A DNA stretch of 25,640 bases from Bordetella parapertussis (GCA_945895265.1 CAMDEF010000051.1:1-25640); one strand, 5' to 3'; numbered from the stretch's first letter, positions 8,884 through 17,687 are shown. Notes: generated by a model from the letters alone, not told the origin. Translations and numbers: made by a program.

Positions 8884-11271
8884 ATGCTTCCGACAAGTAA
8901 CGACCAAGAAGCCCTCGATATCTCTATTCAAGGCATGACCTGTGCCTCGTGCGTCTTGCGGGTTGAAAAAGCACTGAAGGCCGTTCCTGGCGTGTCAGAA
9001 GCAACGGTCAACCTCGCGACAGAGCGCGCCCACATCGACTGGAATCCCGAGTTTTCTGGCACAACAGACGGCAGTCTGAAAGTCTTAGCGGCCGTGCATA
9101 AAGCGGGCTATGAAGCCTCTGTGCTCGAACAGCATGCGGCCCCTTCTTCGGCCGAGGCCGACGCACGCGATATTGAAACCAAGAGCTTGCTGCGCGCCCT
9201 CTGGGTGTCGCTTGCGTTGACGCTACCGATTTTTCTGGTCGAAATGGGTGGGCATCTGATACCCGGCGTGCATCACTTTGTGCATGAAACGATTGGCATG
9301 CAACGTAGCTGGATCGCACAATCAATCTTGACCACGCTGGTATTAATTGGGCCGGGGCGCGTCTTTTTTACTAAAGGTCTGCCGGCGTTATGGCATCTGG
9401 CACCCGAGATGAACTCGCTGGTTGCCTTAGGGGCTGGTAGCGCGTGGGCGTATTCAATGGTGGCTACCTATTTACCTCTAGCCTTGCCTGACGGTACACG
9501 TTTTGTGTACTTCGAAGCGGCCGCTGTGATTGTGACGTTGATTTTGTTGGGTCGAACGCTTGAGGCGCGCGCCAAAGGACGCACAGGCGCTGCAATCAAA
9601 CACCTGATTGGCTTACAGCCCCGCCAGGCTCGCGTTTTGATTAACGACCAACCCACAGACATTGATATCGATACGGTCAAGCCCGGTGACCTGATCCTTG
9701 TACGTCCTGGCGAAAAAATCGCGACAGATGGCGTCATTACCGAAGGCCAGCCCTACATCGACGAAGCGATGATCTCGGGCGAACCGATCCCAGTCACCAA
9801 ACGTATCGGTGATCGAGTGACTGGTGGCACGTTAAACACCACCAACAGTTTTACCTTTAAAGCGACACACACAGGTGGCGATACCGTCTTGGCACGCATC
9901 ATTCGCATGGTCGAGGCTGCTCAAGGCACCAAGCTGCCGATACAAGCACTCGTCGATCGCGTCACCGCATGGTTTGTGCCAGCCATCATCCTGTGCTCGC
10001 TAGTGACCTTCGTCCTTTGGTATTGGTTAGGCCCTGCGCCCAGCCTCAGTCATGCGTTGATTAACGCCGTCGCCGTGATGATTATCGCTTGCCCATGCGC
10101 GATGGGCCTTGCGACACCAACCTCAATCATGGTGGGCACCGGTCGTGCAGCCGAACTCGGTGTCTTGTTTCGCCAAGGCGATGCGTTACAACGCTTGCGC
10201 GAGGTGCAAGTGGTGGCCTTTGATAAAACAGGCACATTAACGCTGGGCAAACCGGTACTGACCGATTTTGTTGTACTCAAGCCAACTTACGACCGCGCCC
10301 TTCTACTGTCTTGGGCCGCTGCCATGCAGTCGCACTCTGAGCATCCGATTGCCCATGCGATTGTGCAGGCTGCACGCGCCGATAATCTGCCCATCGCTGC
10401 CGCACACAACTTTAAGGCGATCAGCGGCGCTGGCGTGCGGGCCACGGTGAATGGTCACGCGGTGAGCTCAGGCGCCCAAGCGTTTATGCAAACAGAAGGC
10501 GTAGACACCTCTGCGGCAGTTCATTACAGCGAGCAATGGGGTCAACAGGGTAAAACACCGATCTGTTTAGCGGTAGACGGCAAGCTAGCTGCGCTGATGG
10601 CGGTGGCTGATCCAGTCAAGCCAAGTGCACACGGGGCGATTGCGACACTCAAGCAGCTTGGGTTGCGTACCGCCATGATCACCGGCGACAATCAATACAC
10701 CGCACTTGCGGTCGCGCAGCAACTTGGCATCGATGAAGTCCATGCTCAAGTATTGCCTGAGGGCAAAGTCGCGGTCTTGCAAGCGCTGCAACGCTCAAGT
10801 GCACTAGGCGGTAGCCCAGAGACTTCACACTCACCGACAGCCGATACACTCGAAGCACAATCAAACAACATGGGACCGACGTACGCCAAAGTCGTGCTCG
10901 CGTTTGTCGGCGACGGCATCAACGATGCCCCTGCTCTGGCCACAGCAGATGTCGGGATCGCCATCGGTACAGGCACCGATGTCGCAATCGAATCAGCCTC
11001 TGTCGTATTGATGTCTGATGATCTAGCAGGCGTGGCCACGGCGATTGGCTTATCGCGCGCGACGCTCACCAATATCCGACAAAATCTGTTTTGGGCTTTC
11101 GCCTATAACGCAGCACTTGTACCCGTCGCTGCAGGGGCGCTGTACCCATCGTTTGGGATACTCTTGTCGCCTATGTTTGCTGCTGGGGCGATGGCGTTTT
11201 CAAGTGTGTTTGTGGTGGCCAACGCCCTGCGGCTCAAACGGTATAAAACCACAGTTGGCAGCGCGTCGTAA
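8884..11271 (+). CDS. copA: Copper-translocating P1B-type ATPase
   Basis: Inner-membrane ATPase exporting Cu(I) from the cytosol. From ATG 8884 (795 residues; a TTG five codons upstream is less likely): one N-terminal heavy-metal domain with GMTCASC (C20, C23), membrane helices, actuator loop with ISGEP, the transmembrane metal site CPC (403-405) in [13 protein letters not shown], phosphorylation site DKTGTLT (D447), SEHPIAHAI (HP motif), TGDN and [10 protein letters not shown]. All catalytic motifs are intact. An extra polar stretch of about 25-30 residues (around 636-668) sits between [12 protein letters not shown] and the GDGINDAP hinge, where relatives have only a short loop. Only one metal-binding domain and the adjoining sco gene are compatible with an oxidase-assembly role (CopA2/CtpA type), but detoxification cannot be excluded. 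No CueR-like operator is evident. Confidence 0.95.
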   Translation: MLPTSNDQEALDISIQGMTCASCVLRVEKALKAVPGVSEATVNLATERAHIDWNPEFSGTTDGSLKVLAAVHKAGYEASVLEQHAAPSSAEADARDIETKSLLRALWVSLALTLPIFLVEMGGHLIPGVHHFVHETIGMQRSWIAQSILTTLVLIGPGRVFFTKGLPALWHLAPEMNSLVALGAGSAWAYSMVATYLPLALPDGTRFVYFEAAAVIVTLILLGRTLEARAKGRTGAAIKHLIGLQPRQARVLINDQPTDIDIDTVKPGDLILVRPGEKIATDGVITEGQPYIDEAMISGEPIPVTKRIGDRVTGGTLNTTNSFTFKATHTGGDTVLARIIRMVEAAQGTKLPIQALVDRVTAWFVPAIILCSLVTFVLWYWLGPAPSLSHALINAVAVMIIACPCAMGLATPTSIMVGTGRAAELGVLFRQGDALQRLREVQVVAFDKTGTLTLGKPVLTDFVVLKPTYDRALLLSWAAAMQSHSEHPIAHAIVQAARADNLPIAAAHNFKAISGAGVRATVNGHAVSSGAQAFMQTEGVDTSAAVHYSEQWGQQGKTPICLAVDGKLAALMAVADPVKPSAHGAIATLKQLGLRTAMITGDNQYTALAVAQQLGIDEVHAQVLPEGKVAVLQALQRSSALGGSPETSHSPTADTLEAQSNNMGPTYAKVVLAFVGDGINDAPALATADVGIAIGTGTDVAIESASVVLMSDDLAGVATAIGLSRATLTNIRQNLFWAFAYNAALVPVAAGALYPSFGILLSPMFAAGAMAFSSVFVVANALRLKRYKTTVGSAS

Positions 11272-11315
11272 ACGTCATCTAAAGCTATGGTCGCCACCGC
11301 GTCGTAAACGTCATC
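11262..11315. repeat. 18-bp exact direct repeat, 36-bp period, across convergent gene ends
   Basis: The 18-mer CGCGTCGTAAACGTCATC occurs at 11262-11279 and again at 11298-11315. The first copy contains the copA stop codon; the second lies in the last codons of the convergent nitroreductase gene. The 36-bp offset preserves the copA frame. This looks like a partial tandem duplication that rebuilt the junction. Confidence 0.9.
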
Positions 11316-11860
11316 GCGTCAGGGCGTTGCACCGGGTTGGCAGGTGTGATGGGCGTACCGACCGCTAAAAAACCCACGAAACGATAATCGAGCGCATCAA
11401 ACCCTAACGCCTCGGGTACCTCGTCGGTGTAGGTGCCAAGACCTGTACTCCAGTAGCTCGAAAACCCCATCAAGTGTGCAGCGTTTTGAATATTCATGAC
11501 GGCCGCGCCCATCGACAATGTTTGTTCAATCTCTGGCACTTTTTCATTGTCGTGCGAAATCTTGTACGCAAGCCCAATCAGTAGCGGCACTGTTGATAGC
11601 CACTTGCGTGTGTTCTGTTCTTTTTGCGGCGTAATCTCGCGACCCGAGCGACGTGTCGCGTCAATCGCCAAGTCGGTAAATGCTGCGACCTCGGGTTGCA
11701 GCACGAGTGCAAAGCGCCACGCACGTAACGCAGAATGATCGGGCGCACAGACTGCCGCCGCGAGCATTTGTTGCAACTGTTCAACATTGGGGCCTGGGGC
11801 CTGTACGAGCTTTTGTGAACGACGCGTGGTCAGTAGCTGAGCGTTTGCGAGCGAAGTCAT
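11285..11860 (-). CDS. Nitroreductase family protein, YdjA-like
   Basis: FMN-dependent NAD(P)H oxidoreductase-fold protein of 191 residues, the small size typical of the YdjA-type branch. Visible family features: N-terminal LLTTRRSQ (FMN phosphate contact), an APDHSALRAWRF segment, the central MGAAVMNIQNAAHLMGFSSYWSTG helix/loop, and the C-terminal FVGFLAVGTP strand. The substrate is unknown; family members reduce nitro compounds or quinones or act on unidentified substrates. A good SD (AAGGTG, 8 nt) precedes the ATG at 11860. It converges on copA with 13 bp between the stops, and its 3' end contains one copy of an 18-bp direct repeat. Confidence 0.88.
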   Translation of the reverse strand: MTSLANAQLLTTRRSQKLVQAPGPNVEQLQQMLAAAVCAPDHSALRAWRFALVLQPEVAAFTDLAIDATRRSGREITPQKEQNTRKWLSTVPLLIGLAYKISHDNEKVPEIEQTLSMGAAVMNIQNAAHLMGFSSYWSTGLGTYTDEVPEALGFDALDYRFVGFLAVGTPITPANPVQRPDAMTFTTRWRP

Positions 11861-11883
11861 TTGCGTAACACCTTAAACATTAG

Positions 11884-11916
11884 AAAAAAACCCTGCATCA
11901 CAGAAGCGATGCAGGG
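11884..11916 (-). terminator. Rho-independent terminator of the cold-shock gene
   Basis: On the minus strand, CCCTGCATC - 8-nt loop - GATGCAGGG forms a perfect 9-bp stem (11891-11916) followed by seven T residues (11890-11884). It lies 43 bp past the csp stop and just before the nitroreductase start, so the two minus-strand genes are separate transcription units. Confidence 0.93.
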
Positions 11917-11959
11917 CTTAGTTACAGACTGCCTGCCGAAACAGACAAATCAGTAAGTA

Positions 11960-12163
11960 TTACAGCACTTGAATGTTGGTTGCTGATGGGCCTTTTGCGC
12001 CCTGACCAATTTCAAAGCTAACTTTCTGGTTTTCTTCGAGAGTTTTGTAACCACTCGAGCGAATTTCAGAATAGTGAGCGAACAGATCTTTGCCGCCGCC
12101 GTCAGGCATAATAAAACCATAACCTTTTTCGGCATTGAACCACTTCACGACACCAGTTGCCAT
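11960..12163 (-). CDS. Cold-shock domain protein (CspA family)
   Basis: Single cold-shock domain of 67 residues, the size of CspA-type proteins. These bind single-stranded RNA/DNA and act as RNA chaperones or antiterminators. RNP1 is KGYGFI (13-18), RNP2 is LFAHY (27-31), and the surface aromatics W8 and F9 are present. ATG 12163 is chosen because it starts the conserved [10 protein letters not shown] and has the SD AAGGAA 8 nt upstream; an open frame extends to 12205 but adds non-homologous residues. The gene has its own sigma-70 promoter, a long leader that can pair with the SD, and its own terminator, so it is monocistronic. Whether it is cold-induced or constitutive cannot be told from the protein. 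Confidence 0.96.
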   Translation of the reverse strand: MATGVVKWFNAEKGYGFIMPDGGGKDLFAHYSEIRSSGYKTLEENQKVSFEIGQGAKGPSATNIQVL

Positions 12164-12297
12164 TTCAACTTCCTTGATAGATAAATAACGGGCAAAAACG
12201 CCCAACGTGCTAGATGGTCAAGGAAGGGATAGACACCACTGATTACCACTAAGGGCGACCGACTAGGGACAAAAACCGCGTCGCTTGAGAATCTTGC
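12164..12297 (-). promoter_or_regulatory. Long csp 5' leader with SD-sequestering complement
   Basis: About 134 nt separate the inferred transcription start from the csp ATG, comparable to the long leaders of E. coli cold-shock genes. The leader contains CTTCCTTGA (minus strand, 12226-12218), exactly complementary over 9 nt to TCAAGGAAG (12177-12169), which includes the SD. A small GGGC-GTTTTT-GCCC hairpin (12203-12190) sits between the two arms. Closing this helix would hide the ribosome-binding site, so a temperature-dependent switch is a reasonable inference. Confidence 0.55.
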
Positions 12298-12303
12298 AAG
12301 CAA

Positions 12304-12332
12304 AGTGTAGAGGCGAAGTCCACTAGAGTCAA
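12304..12332 (-). promoter_or_regulatory. Sigma-70 promoter of the cold-shock gene
   Basis: On the minus strand TTGACT (12332-12327), a 17-nt spacer and TACACT (12309-12304) form a near-consensus promoter, with transcription starting near 12297. This stretch, together with the csp leader and the region before dadA (12333-12506), makes up the 343-bp gap between csp and dadA. No other gene is visible there. Confidence 0.75.
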
Positions 12333-12414
12333 ACACTTACAGTGGTTTTTTGCCCTTAAATCGCTGAATTTGTGGTTTTCTCTGCATTTTGGGTATGAAA
12401 GCAACAAAATAAGT

Positions 12415-12431
12415 GAATTCTCTAAGAATTC
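12415..12431. promoter_or_regulatory. Inverted repeat upstream of dadA, candidate operator
   Basis: GAATTCT-CTA-AGAATTC is a perfect 7-bp inverted repeat with a 3-bp centre, 76 bp before the dadA start. dad operons elsewhere are controlled by Lrp/AsnC-family regulators that bind AT-rich dyads upstream. This site fits in position and symmetry but does not prove that control. Confidence 0.3.
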
Positions 12432-12506
12432 GGCTCAATTTCAAAAAAAAACACTAGGTAACTATCCCTACACTTTCAGTATTGGCTGAACAACAGGGAT
12501 ATTGAA

Positions 12507-13802
12507 ATGAAAGTCATCGTTTTAGGCGCGGGCGTCATTGGTACAACCAGTGCGTATTACCTCGCGCGTGCAGGTGCTGAGGTCACGGTAATTGATCGCC
12601 AGGGCTGTGTCGCCAATGAAACCAGCTTCGCCAACGCAGGGCAAATATCACCTGGCTACTCCACACCCTGGGCCGCACCCGGTATCCCCTTTAAAGCCTT
12701 TAAATGGATGTTCTCTAAGCACGCCCCTTTGGCGATCAAACTAGACGGCAGCCTGTGGCAGCTACGCTGGATGGCGAACATGTTGCGCAACTGCACCGCC
12801 AGCCGCTACGAACTTAACAAAGAGCGCATGATGCGCGTGGCTGAGTACAGTCGCCACTGCCTAGACACGTTGCGCGCAGACACAGGGATCCAATACGAAC
12901 AGCGCTGCGGGGGCACCTTGCAGTTGTTTCGCACCCAAGCCCAGATGGACGCGGTGCAACGAGACATTAAGGTGTTAGAAGAGTGTGGCGTGCCTTATGA
13001 GCTACTTGGCGCATCGCAACTCACCTCGGTTGAACCGGGCCTGCGACGCGCTCAAGGCCTACTCGCGGGCGGGTTGCGTTTGCCCAACGACGAAACCGGC
13101 GACTGCCAACTCTTTACCACCCGTTTAGCCACACTGGCGCAAGAGCTAGGCGTGCAATTTCGTTACAACACCCCAGTTGAGCAATTGCTAACGGCTGGCG
13201 GCCAAATCACCGGTGTGCGCACCGAGCAAGAGGTGCTGAAGGCCGATCGCTATGTTTTGGCGCTTGGCAGCTACACGCGTGATTTGCTCGCGCCACTGAA
13301 TATCGAACTTCCGGTGTACCCAGTAAAGGGCTATTCGCTCACAGTGCCTTTGAAAGATGAATCGCTAGCACCGCAATCTACAGTGCTAGACGAAACCTAC
13401 AAAGTCGCGGTGACGCGCTTTGATAATCGTATTCGTGTTGGTGGCATGGCCGAACTGAGTGGCTTTGATTTAAGCTTAAAGCCACAACGCCGTGCAACCC
13501 TCGAAAAAGTCGTCACCGAGCTGTTTCCCGGTGGCGACGTCCAGAACGCAACATTTTGGACTGGTCTACGGCCCATGACCCCAGATAGCACGCCGATTAT
13601 TGGGGCGACACCTTTGAACAATCTGTTTTTAAATACAGGTCATGGGACGCTAGGCTGGACGATGGCTTGCGGCTCTGGCAAGCTGATTGCAGACTTGGTG
13701 ACGGGCCAGCGCCCTGAAATCCGTACTGACGGTCTAGCAATCAGTCGCTATCAAACAACGACTCAACCGCCTTTGCAGCGGCCGACTTCAGTGCCGGCTT
13801 AG
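12507..13802 (+). CDS. dadA: D-amino acid dehydrogenase (DadA), FAD flavoprotein
   Basis: Membrane-associated FAD enzyme that oxidises D-alanine and other D-amino acids to 2-oxo acids, passing electrons to the respiratory chain. It has 431 residues, the usual length. Seen: N-terminal dinucleotide fold GAGVIG (G7, G9, G12) with the acidic VTVIDRQ strand end, the [23 protein letters not shown] segment typical of DadA, the [10 protein letters not shown] strand and the C-terminal [20 protein letters not shown]-binding segment. AGGG is 8 nt before the ATG. alr follows 42 bp downstream; together they form the classical catabolic pair in which the racemase makes D-alanine and DadA oxidises it. Confidence 0.95.
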   Translation: MKVIVLGAGVIGTTSAYYLARAGAEVTVIDRQGCVANETSFANAGQISPGYSTPWAAPGIPFKAFKWMFSKHAPLAIKLDGSLWQLRWMANMLRNCTASRYELNKERMMRVAEYSRHCLDTLRADTGIQYEQRCGGTLQLFRTQAQMDAVQRDIKVLEECGVPYELLGASQLTSVEPGLRRAQGLLAGGLRLPNDETGDCQLFTTRLATLAQELGVQFRYNTPVEQLLTAGGQITGVRTEQEVLKADRYVLALGSYTRDLLAPLNIELPVYPVKGYSLTVPLKDESLAPQSTVLDETYKVAVTRFDNRIRVGGMAELSGFDLSLKPQRRATLEKVVTELFPGGDVQNATFWTGLRPMTPDSTPIIGATPLNNLFLNTGHGTLGWTMACGSGKLIADLVTGQRPEIRTDGLAISRYQTTTQPPLQRPTSVPA

Positions 13803-13844
13803 TTTTCAGAATATATTGTTGTATTGCCTCGTTTTGCGATTTTT

Positions 13845-14951
13845 ATGACTCGTCCCTCAAAAGCCCTCATTGACCTTGCCGCACTACGTTCAAACTACCT
13901 GACTGCTCGCAACTTGCACGGAGGCCGCGCGTTAGCGGTCGTCAAAGCCAACGCCTACGGGCACGGCGCTGTGCCTTGCGCGCAAGCCTTAGCCGATATC
14001 GCAGACGGCTTTGCCGTTGCCTTTGCCGCTGAGGCCTTCGAGCTTCGCGAAGCTGGCATCACAAAGCCTATTCTTGTCCTTGAGGGCTGCTTTGATCCCG
14101 ATGAACTGGTTGCCGCATACAAGGCAAACCTCTGGGTCGTCATCCACCAAGAGTCACAATTACGTGCGCTTGAAACTGCGCCCATTGATGCTCACAGCAT
14201 GCGTGTATGGCTCAAGGTCGATTCGGGCATGCACCGCGCTGGGTTTGCGCTTGAAGCTGTGCAAGGCGCCTACGAACGCCTTGAAGCCTGTCCCTCGGTC
14301 GCCTCGATTACGCTCATGACGCACTTTGCCCGCGCTGACGAACCCGACAGCGACGCTACTGCCAAGCAGATCGCGGCCTTTCACGAGGCCACCGCTGGGT
14401 TGCCCGGCGATCGCAGCTTGAGCAACTCAGGCGCAGTCCTGGCTTGGCCGACCGCGCGTGGCACTTGGGCTCGACCCGGGATTTTGCTCTATGGGGCTGA
14501 TCCGTTACCAGTGAAACCTCAAATTTCGACAAACGGCGAACAACAACCGAACCCACCCTACCAACTCACCCCGGTCATGTCATTAGTCAGCGAGATCTTT
14601 GCCATCCGCACGCTCGCACCAGGTGAAGCCCTGGGCTATGGCGGCACCTTTGTCGCCACAACGCCGGTACGCGTTGGTTTGGTGGCGATCGGCTATGCAG
14701 ATGGTTACCCCAGAGTGACGCCAACCGGCACCCCGATCGCAGTTGGTGGGGTCGTCACCCGTACCATCGGTCGGGTATCGATGGATATGCTCACCGTCGA
14801 CCTCACCGATCTGCCTCAAGCAAGCATCGGCAGCCCCGTCGAATGCTGGGGCAAACAAATCGATGTGAACCAAGTTGCCCAACAGGCCGGCACCATCGCC
14901 TACGAACTGCTGTGCAACGTCAAGCGTGTACCCAAGGTTTACCAAAACTGA
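13845..14951 (+). CDS. alr: Alanine racemase, PLP-dependent (catabolic DadX position)
   Basis: Interconverts L- and D-alanine. It supplies D-alanine for peptidoglycan and, next to dadA, feeds L-alanine catabolism. From ATG 13845 it has 368 residues. PLP lysine K34 in VVKANAYGHG, the SNSGA segment, the ARPGILLYG motif, catalytic Tyr Y265 in GYGGTF, and IGYADGYPR are all present. A TTG at 13824 would add seven residues with no SD and is not preferred, although ATG 13845 also has a weak SD, as expected if translation follows dadA. The single racemase in the window may serve both biosynthetic and catabolic roles. Confidence 0.95.
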   Translation: MTRPSKALIDLAALRSNYLTARNLHGGRALAVVKANAYGHGAVPCAQALADIADGFAVAFAAEAFELREAGITKPILVLEGCFDPDELVAAYKANLWVVIHQESQLRALETAPIDAHSMRVWLKVDSGMHRAGFALEAVQGAYERLEACPSVASITLMTHFARADEPDSDATAKQIAAFHEATAGLPGDRSLSNSGAVLAWPTARGTWARPGILLYGADPLPVKPQISTNGEQQPNPPYQLTPVMSLVSEIFAIRTLAPGEALGYGGTFVATTPVRVGLVAIGYADGYPRVTPTGTPIAVGGVVTRTIGRVSMDMLTVDLTDLPQASIGSPVECWGKQIDVNQVAQQAGTIAYELLCNVKRVPKVYQN

Positions 14952-15080
14952 CGCGCAACGAGCGCTTGCTGCGGGCAATCGCTTTGCAGTTTAGAATCCA
15001 GCTATTCCCGTGGCTCGCCCTCGGCTTAGCTGAGTTTGCGAGTCCTCTGAGGCACACATTCACCTTGCTTGAATAAACGT

Positions 15081-15863
15081 ATGCAACTTGCCACCTGGAA
15101 CGTCAACTCCTTAAAAGTACGGCTGCCACAGGTTTTGGCGTGGCTCGAGGCTAACCCAGTCGATGCCTTATGCCTGCAAGAACTCAAGCTTGATCACGAC
15201 AAGTTTCCGCTTGACGCGTTCACTGCCATTGGCTATCACGCAGGCTGGGCTGGCCAAAAAACCTATAACGGTGTCGCAGTGCTGTCGCGCCAACCTGGCG
15301 TGGATATCACCCGCAATATTCCGGGCTTTGAAGACCACCAGCAACGCGTGTTGGCCACCACCCTGCCCTACGGCGACAGCACGATTCGCGTGATCAGCGC
15401 CTATTGCCCCAACGGTCAAGAGGTTGGCAGCGAAAAGTATCTTTACAAGCTTGCCTGGTTTAAGGCCTTTGAAGCCTGGCTGATCACTGAAAAACAACAA
15501 CATCCCAATATCGCGGTGCTGGGTGATTACAACATTGCCCCGGTTGATGCCGATGTCCACAATCCCGAAAAATGGCTTGGGCAGATTCTAGTGTCAGAGC
15601 CCGAGCGCGCGGCATTTCAATCTTTGCTGGCGCTTGGGTTCACCGATGCGTTTCGCTTATTCGAGCAAGCACCCAAATCCTTTAGCTGGTGGGATTACCG
15701 CATGAACGGTTTTAAACGTAACGCCGGCATGCGCATTGATCATGTGTTGTTGTCAGAGTCACTCGTGCCAAGCTGTACCGCCTGCGTCATCGATAAAGGG
15801 CCACGCGCCCTTGAACAACCCTCAGATCATACCCCCGTGATCGCCACGCTCACTTTCAGTTAG
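15081..15863 (+). CDS. xthA: Exodeoxyribonuclease III / AP endonuclease
   Basis: Mg-dependent DNA repair enzyme of the exonuclease-endonuclease-phosphatase fold: 3'-5' exonuclease on double-stranded DNA and incision at abasic sites. From ATG 15081 it has 260 residues. Metal and catalytic residues line up with the E. coli enzyme: WNVNSLKVR at the N-terminus, E34 in LQELK, D149 and N151 in GDYNIAP, and D249/H250 in the terminal SDHTPV. ATG 15081 gives the family-typical MQLATWNVNS start; a TTG four codons upstream is unlikely. A 129-bp gap after alr contains no recognised feature. A glyoxalase-like gene starts 6 bp after its stop. Confidence 0.96.
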   Translation: MQLATWNVNSLKVRLPQVLAWLEANPVDALCLQELKLDHDKFPLDAFTAIGYHAGWAGQKTYNGVAVLSRQPGVDITRNIPGFEDHQQRVLATTLPYGDSTIRVISAYCPNGQEVGSEKYLYKLAWFKAFEAWLITEKQQHPNIAVLGDYNIAPVDADVHNPEKWLGQILVSEPERAAFQSLLALGFTDAFRLFEQAPKSFSWWDYRMNGFKRNAGMRIDHVLLSESLVPSCTACVIDKGPRALEQPSDHTPVIATLTFS

Positions 15864-15869
15864 GCACAT

Positions 15870-16739
15870 ATGACTAACGCTCTGGCTCTGCCACTCGATC
15901 ACCTAGTGATCAATACGCATTTTGAAATGAATGCGGCCCAAGCCATCTTTGAGCAACTTGGCTTTACCTTAACGCCACGCGGGCGCCATAGCCTAGGCTC
16001 GATCAATCACCTAATGGTGTTTGAGAACGACTACCTAGAACTCATCGGCCTGCCAAGCGACGGTGGCCCATTGCGCAAAGAGGTTCTTGAAAGCCCTGTG
16101 GGCATCGACGGACTAGTGTTTCAAACCGCTGACGCAGCACAGACACATCAGTTGTTACAAGCAAACGGGTTAGCCGTACAACCTGTGCAAGCGTTTACAC
16201 GACCAGTTGAACTTGAGGGCGTCGTGTCAGAGGCGCGCTTTGAAACGGTACGTTTTGAACCGGGCCAGTTTAATGCCGGCCGTTTGTATTACTGCAAACA
16301 TTTCACACCTGAATTGGTTTGGCGCAAAGAGTGGCAAGCCCACCGTAATAACGTACATAAACTCGCGGGTTTATTGATTGTTTGCGAGTCACCCCAACAA
16401 GAAGCCACGCGCTATATGGCGGCTGCCGGTGGCATCGCACGTATCGGTGCAAACGGTGAATATCGGGTGCGCGGTGCACGTTACAGCTTGGTATTTGTGA
16501 CCGCTACCCAATACGTAGAATGTTTTGGCAGCCTAACTTGCGTAGGCGGCAAGCGCTCAAGTTTTTTTGGAGCCATTGCGCTTCAAACCTCATCGCTCAA
16601 GCCCGTGCGTCAAGCGCTCAAGCAGATGCAAAAAAACGGCTTACATACGATCACCTGGCGCGAACAAACGGGTCGTATCGCTGTACAAATTCCGGGGTTT
16701 AACACCTTGCTTGAGTTTGTTGATACAGCGATTCAATAA
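15870..16739 (+). CDS. Glyoxalase-like (VOC fold) domain protein
   Basis: A 289-residue protein of the Glyoxalase_3-like/VOC type. The N-terminal LPLDHLVINTHFEMNAAQAIFEQLGFTLTPRGRH contains the conserved metal-side histidine of VOC modules and the bab repeat. SINHLMVFENDYLELIGL supplies the strand with the glutamate, and FTPELVW resembles the second module. The substrate is unknown: this family includes many uncharacterised members and no active-site signature here singles out a reaction. It is probably cotranscribed with xthA (6-bp spacing), which may be only positional. No signal peptide, so cytosolic. Confidence 0.8.
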   Translation: MTNALALPLDHLVINTHFEMNAAQAIFEQLGFTLTPRGRHSLGSINHLMVFENDYLELIGLPSDGGPLRKEVLESPVGIDGLVFQTADAAQTHQLLQANGLAVQPVQAFTRPVELEGVVSEARFETVRFEPGQFNAGRLYYCKHFTPELVWRKEWQAHRNNVHKLAGLLIVCESPQQEATRYMAAAGGIARIGANGEYRVRGARYSLVFVTATQYVECFGSLTCVGGKRSSFFGAIALQTSSLKPVRQALKQMQKNGLHTITWREQTGRIAVQIPGFNTLLEFVDTAIQ

Positions 16740-16836
16740 CTTTTTTCAGCGCAGCACCTAGTGTTACTGCTTTTTGTGAGTGATGGGCGTGCTGGTCACT
16801 TTCGATTAACTCTTTTTATCATTTGAGGATATTTTC

Positions 16837-17457
16837 ATGTTCAAAATCTGGGGCCGTATTACTTCGATCAACGTGCGCAAGGCCGTCTACGCAGCGCAAG
16901 AACTGGGTCTTGACTTTGAACGCATCGACGCAGGTGGCGTCTTTGGTATCGTCAAAACGCCCGAATACATTGCCTTGAATCCAAACTCAGTCGTCCCCAC
17001 CCTGGTTGAGGGCGACTTTGTGCTTTGGGAGTCAAATGTCATCGTGCGCTACTTATGCGCCAAGCACTCGCAGGGCAAACTCTACCCCACCGATCTGCAA
17101 CAACGTTTCAACGCCGAGCGCTGGATGGACTGGCAGCAAACCACCTTTGGCCCGTCCGGTCGCGATGCGTTCTGGCAACTAATCCGTATTGCTGAACCCG
17201 AACGCGACATGAAAAAAGTCGAAGCCTCAATTGCCTCAACCGAAATCCTGCTGGATCGCCTTGAACAGCATCTCAGCAAAAATGTGTTTGTCGCAGGTGC
17301 CAATATGACAATGGCTGATATCCCGCTCACCTGTGAAGTGCACCGCTGGTACGGGCTGCCAATCCCGCACAAACCACGTCATTACATCGAGGCTTGGTAT
17401 GCAAAAATGTTAGCGCGCCCTGGTGCTAAAAACGTACTGACTTTGCCTTTGACGTGA
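16837..17457 (+). CDS. Glutathione S-transferase family protein, GstB-like
   Basis: Cytosolic two-domain GST of 206 residues. The N-terminal thioredoxin-like domain shows WGRITSINVRK, the cis-proline segment NSVVPTLVE and the glutathione-gamma-glutamyl contact WESNVIVRYL; the C-terminal helical domain shows RWMDWQQTTFGP and NMTMADIPL with the capping-box Asp. The pattern WGR..NV.K, FGI, NPN..VP, LWESN.IVRYL, WMDW closely resembles E. coli GstB (YliJ), which dehalogenates bromoacetate, but the substrate here is not known. GAGG about 9 nt before the ATG is the SD. No terminator is evident downstream. Confidence 0.9.
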   Translation: MFKIWGRITSINVRKAVYAAQELGLDFERIDAGGVFGIVKTPEYIALNPNSVVPTLVEGDFVLWESNVIVRYLCAKHSQGKLYPTDLQQRFNAERWMDWQQTTFGPSGRDAFWQLIRIAEPERDMKKVEASIASTEILLDRLEQHLSKNVFVAGANMTMADIPLTCEVHRWYGLPIPHKPRHYIEAWYAKMLARPGAKNVLTLPLT

Positions 17458-17655
17458 TGCCTAACAAGTTTGATTGATTGTGCTATTTCTCATGAAGGTC
17501 AAACACTCAATAGAGGTTCTGAGTATCCGGAGGTAGGCTTTTCGAGTTAATCCAAGCCAGATGTGAGTATTTGCGAGCAGCGTGTATCAAAACTATCTTA
17601 TATTTTTATTAGGTTTTTTCAAACACGCACGCTAGTCGCTGTACTCGATCCATCT

Positions 17656-17687
17656 GATCAAAATTTTACGCATACAAAATTTTGATC
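17656..17687. promoter_or_regulatory. Perfect 12-bp inverted repeat just upstream of the cupin gene
   Basis: Left arm GATCAAAATTTT (17656-17667), 8-nt spacer, right arm AAAATTTTGATC (17676-17687). It ends 18 bp before the cupin ATG, immediately ahead of the TTGGAA SD region. With no T-run after it, it is not a normal terminator. It could be an operator or an mRNA hairpin near the ribosome-binding site. Confidence 0.7.

Noticed and set aside
12145..12336. Open frame of 63 codons on the minus strand upstream of csp
   Set aside because: It overlaps the csp leader and promoter, shows no family resemblance and has no SD; the stretch is better explained as regulatory leader.
17458..17655. Possible tRNA or mobile-element remnant between GST and the cupin gene, suggested by the AT-rich composition
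   Set aside because: No cloverleaf, no terminal inverted repeats with target duplication and no transposase fragment could be recognised; nothing beyond the inverted repeat at 17656-17687 is supported.
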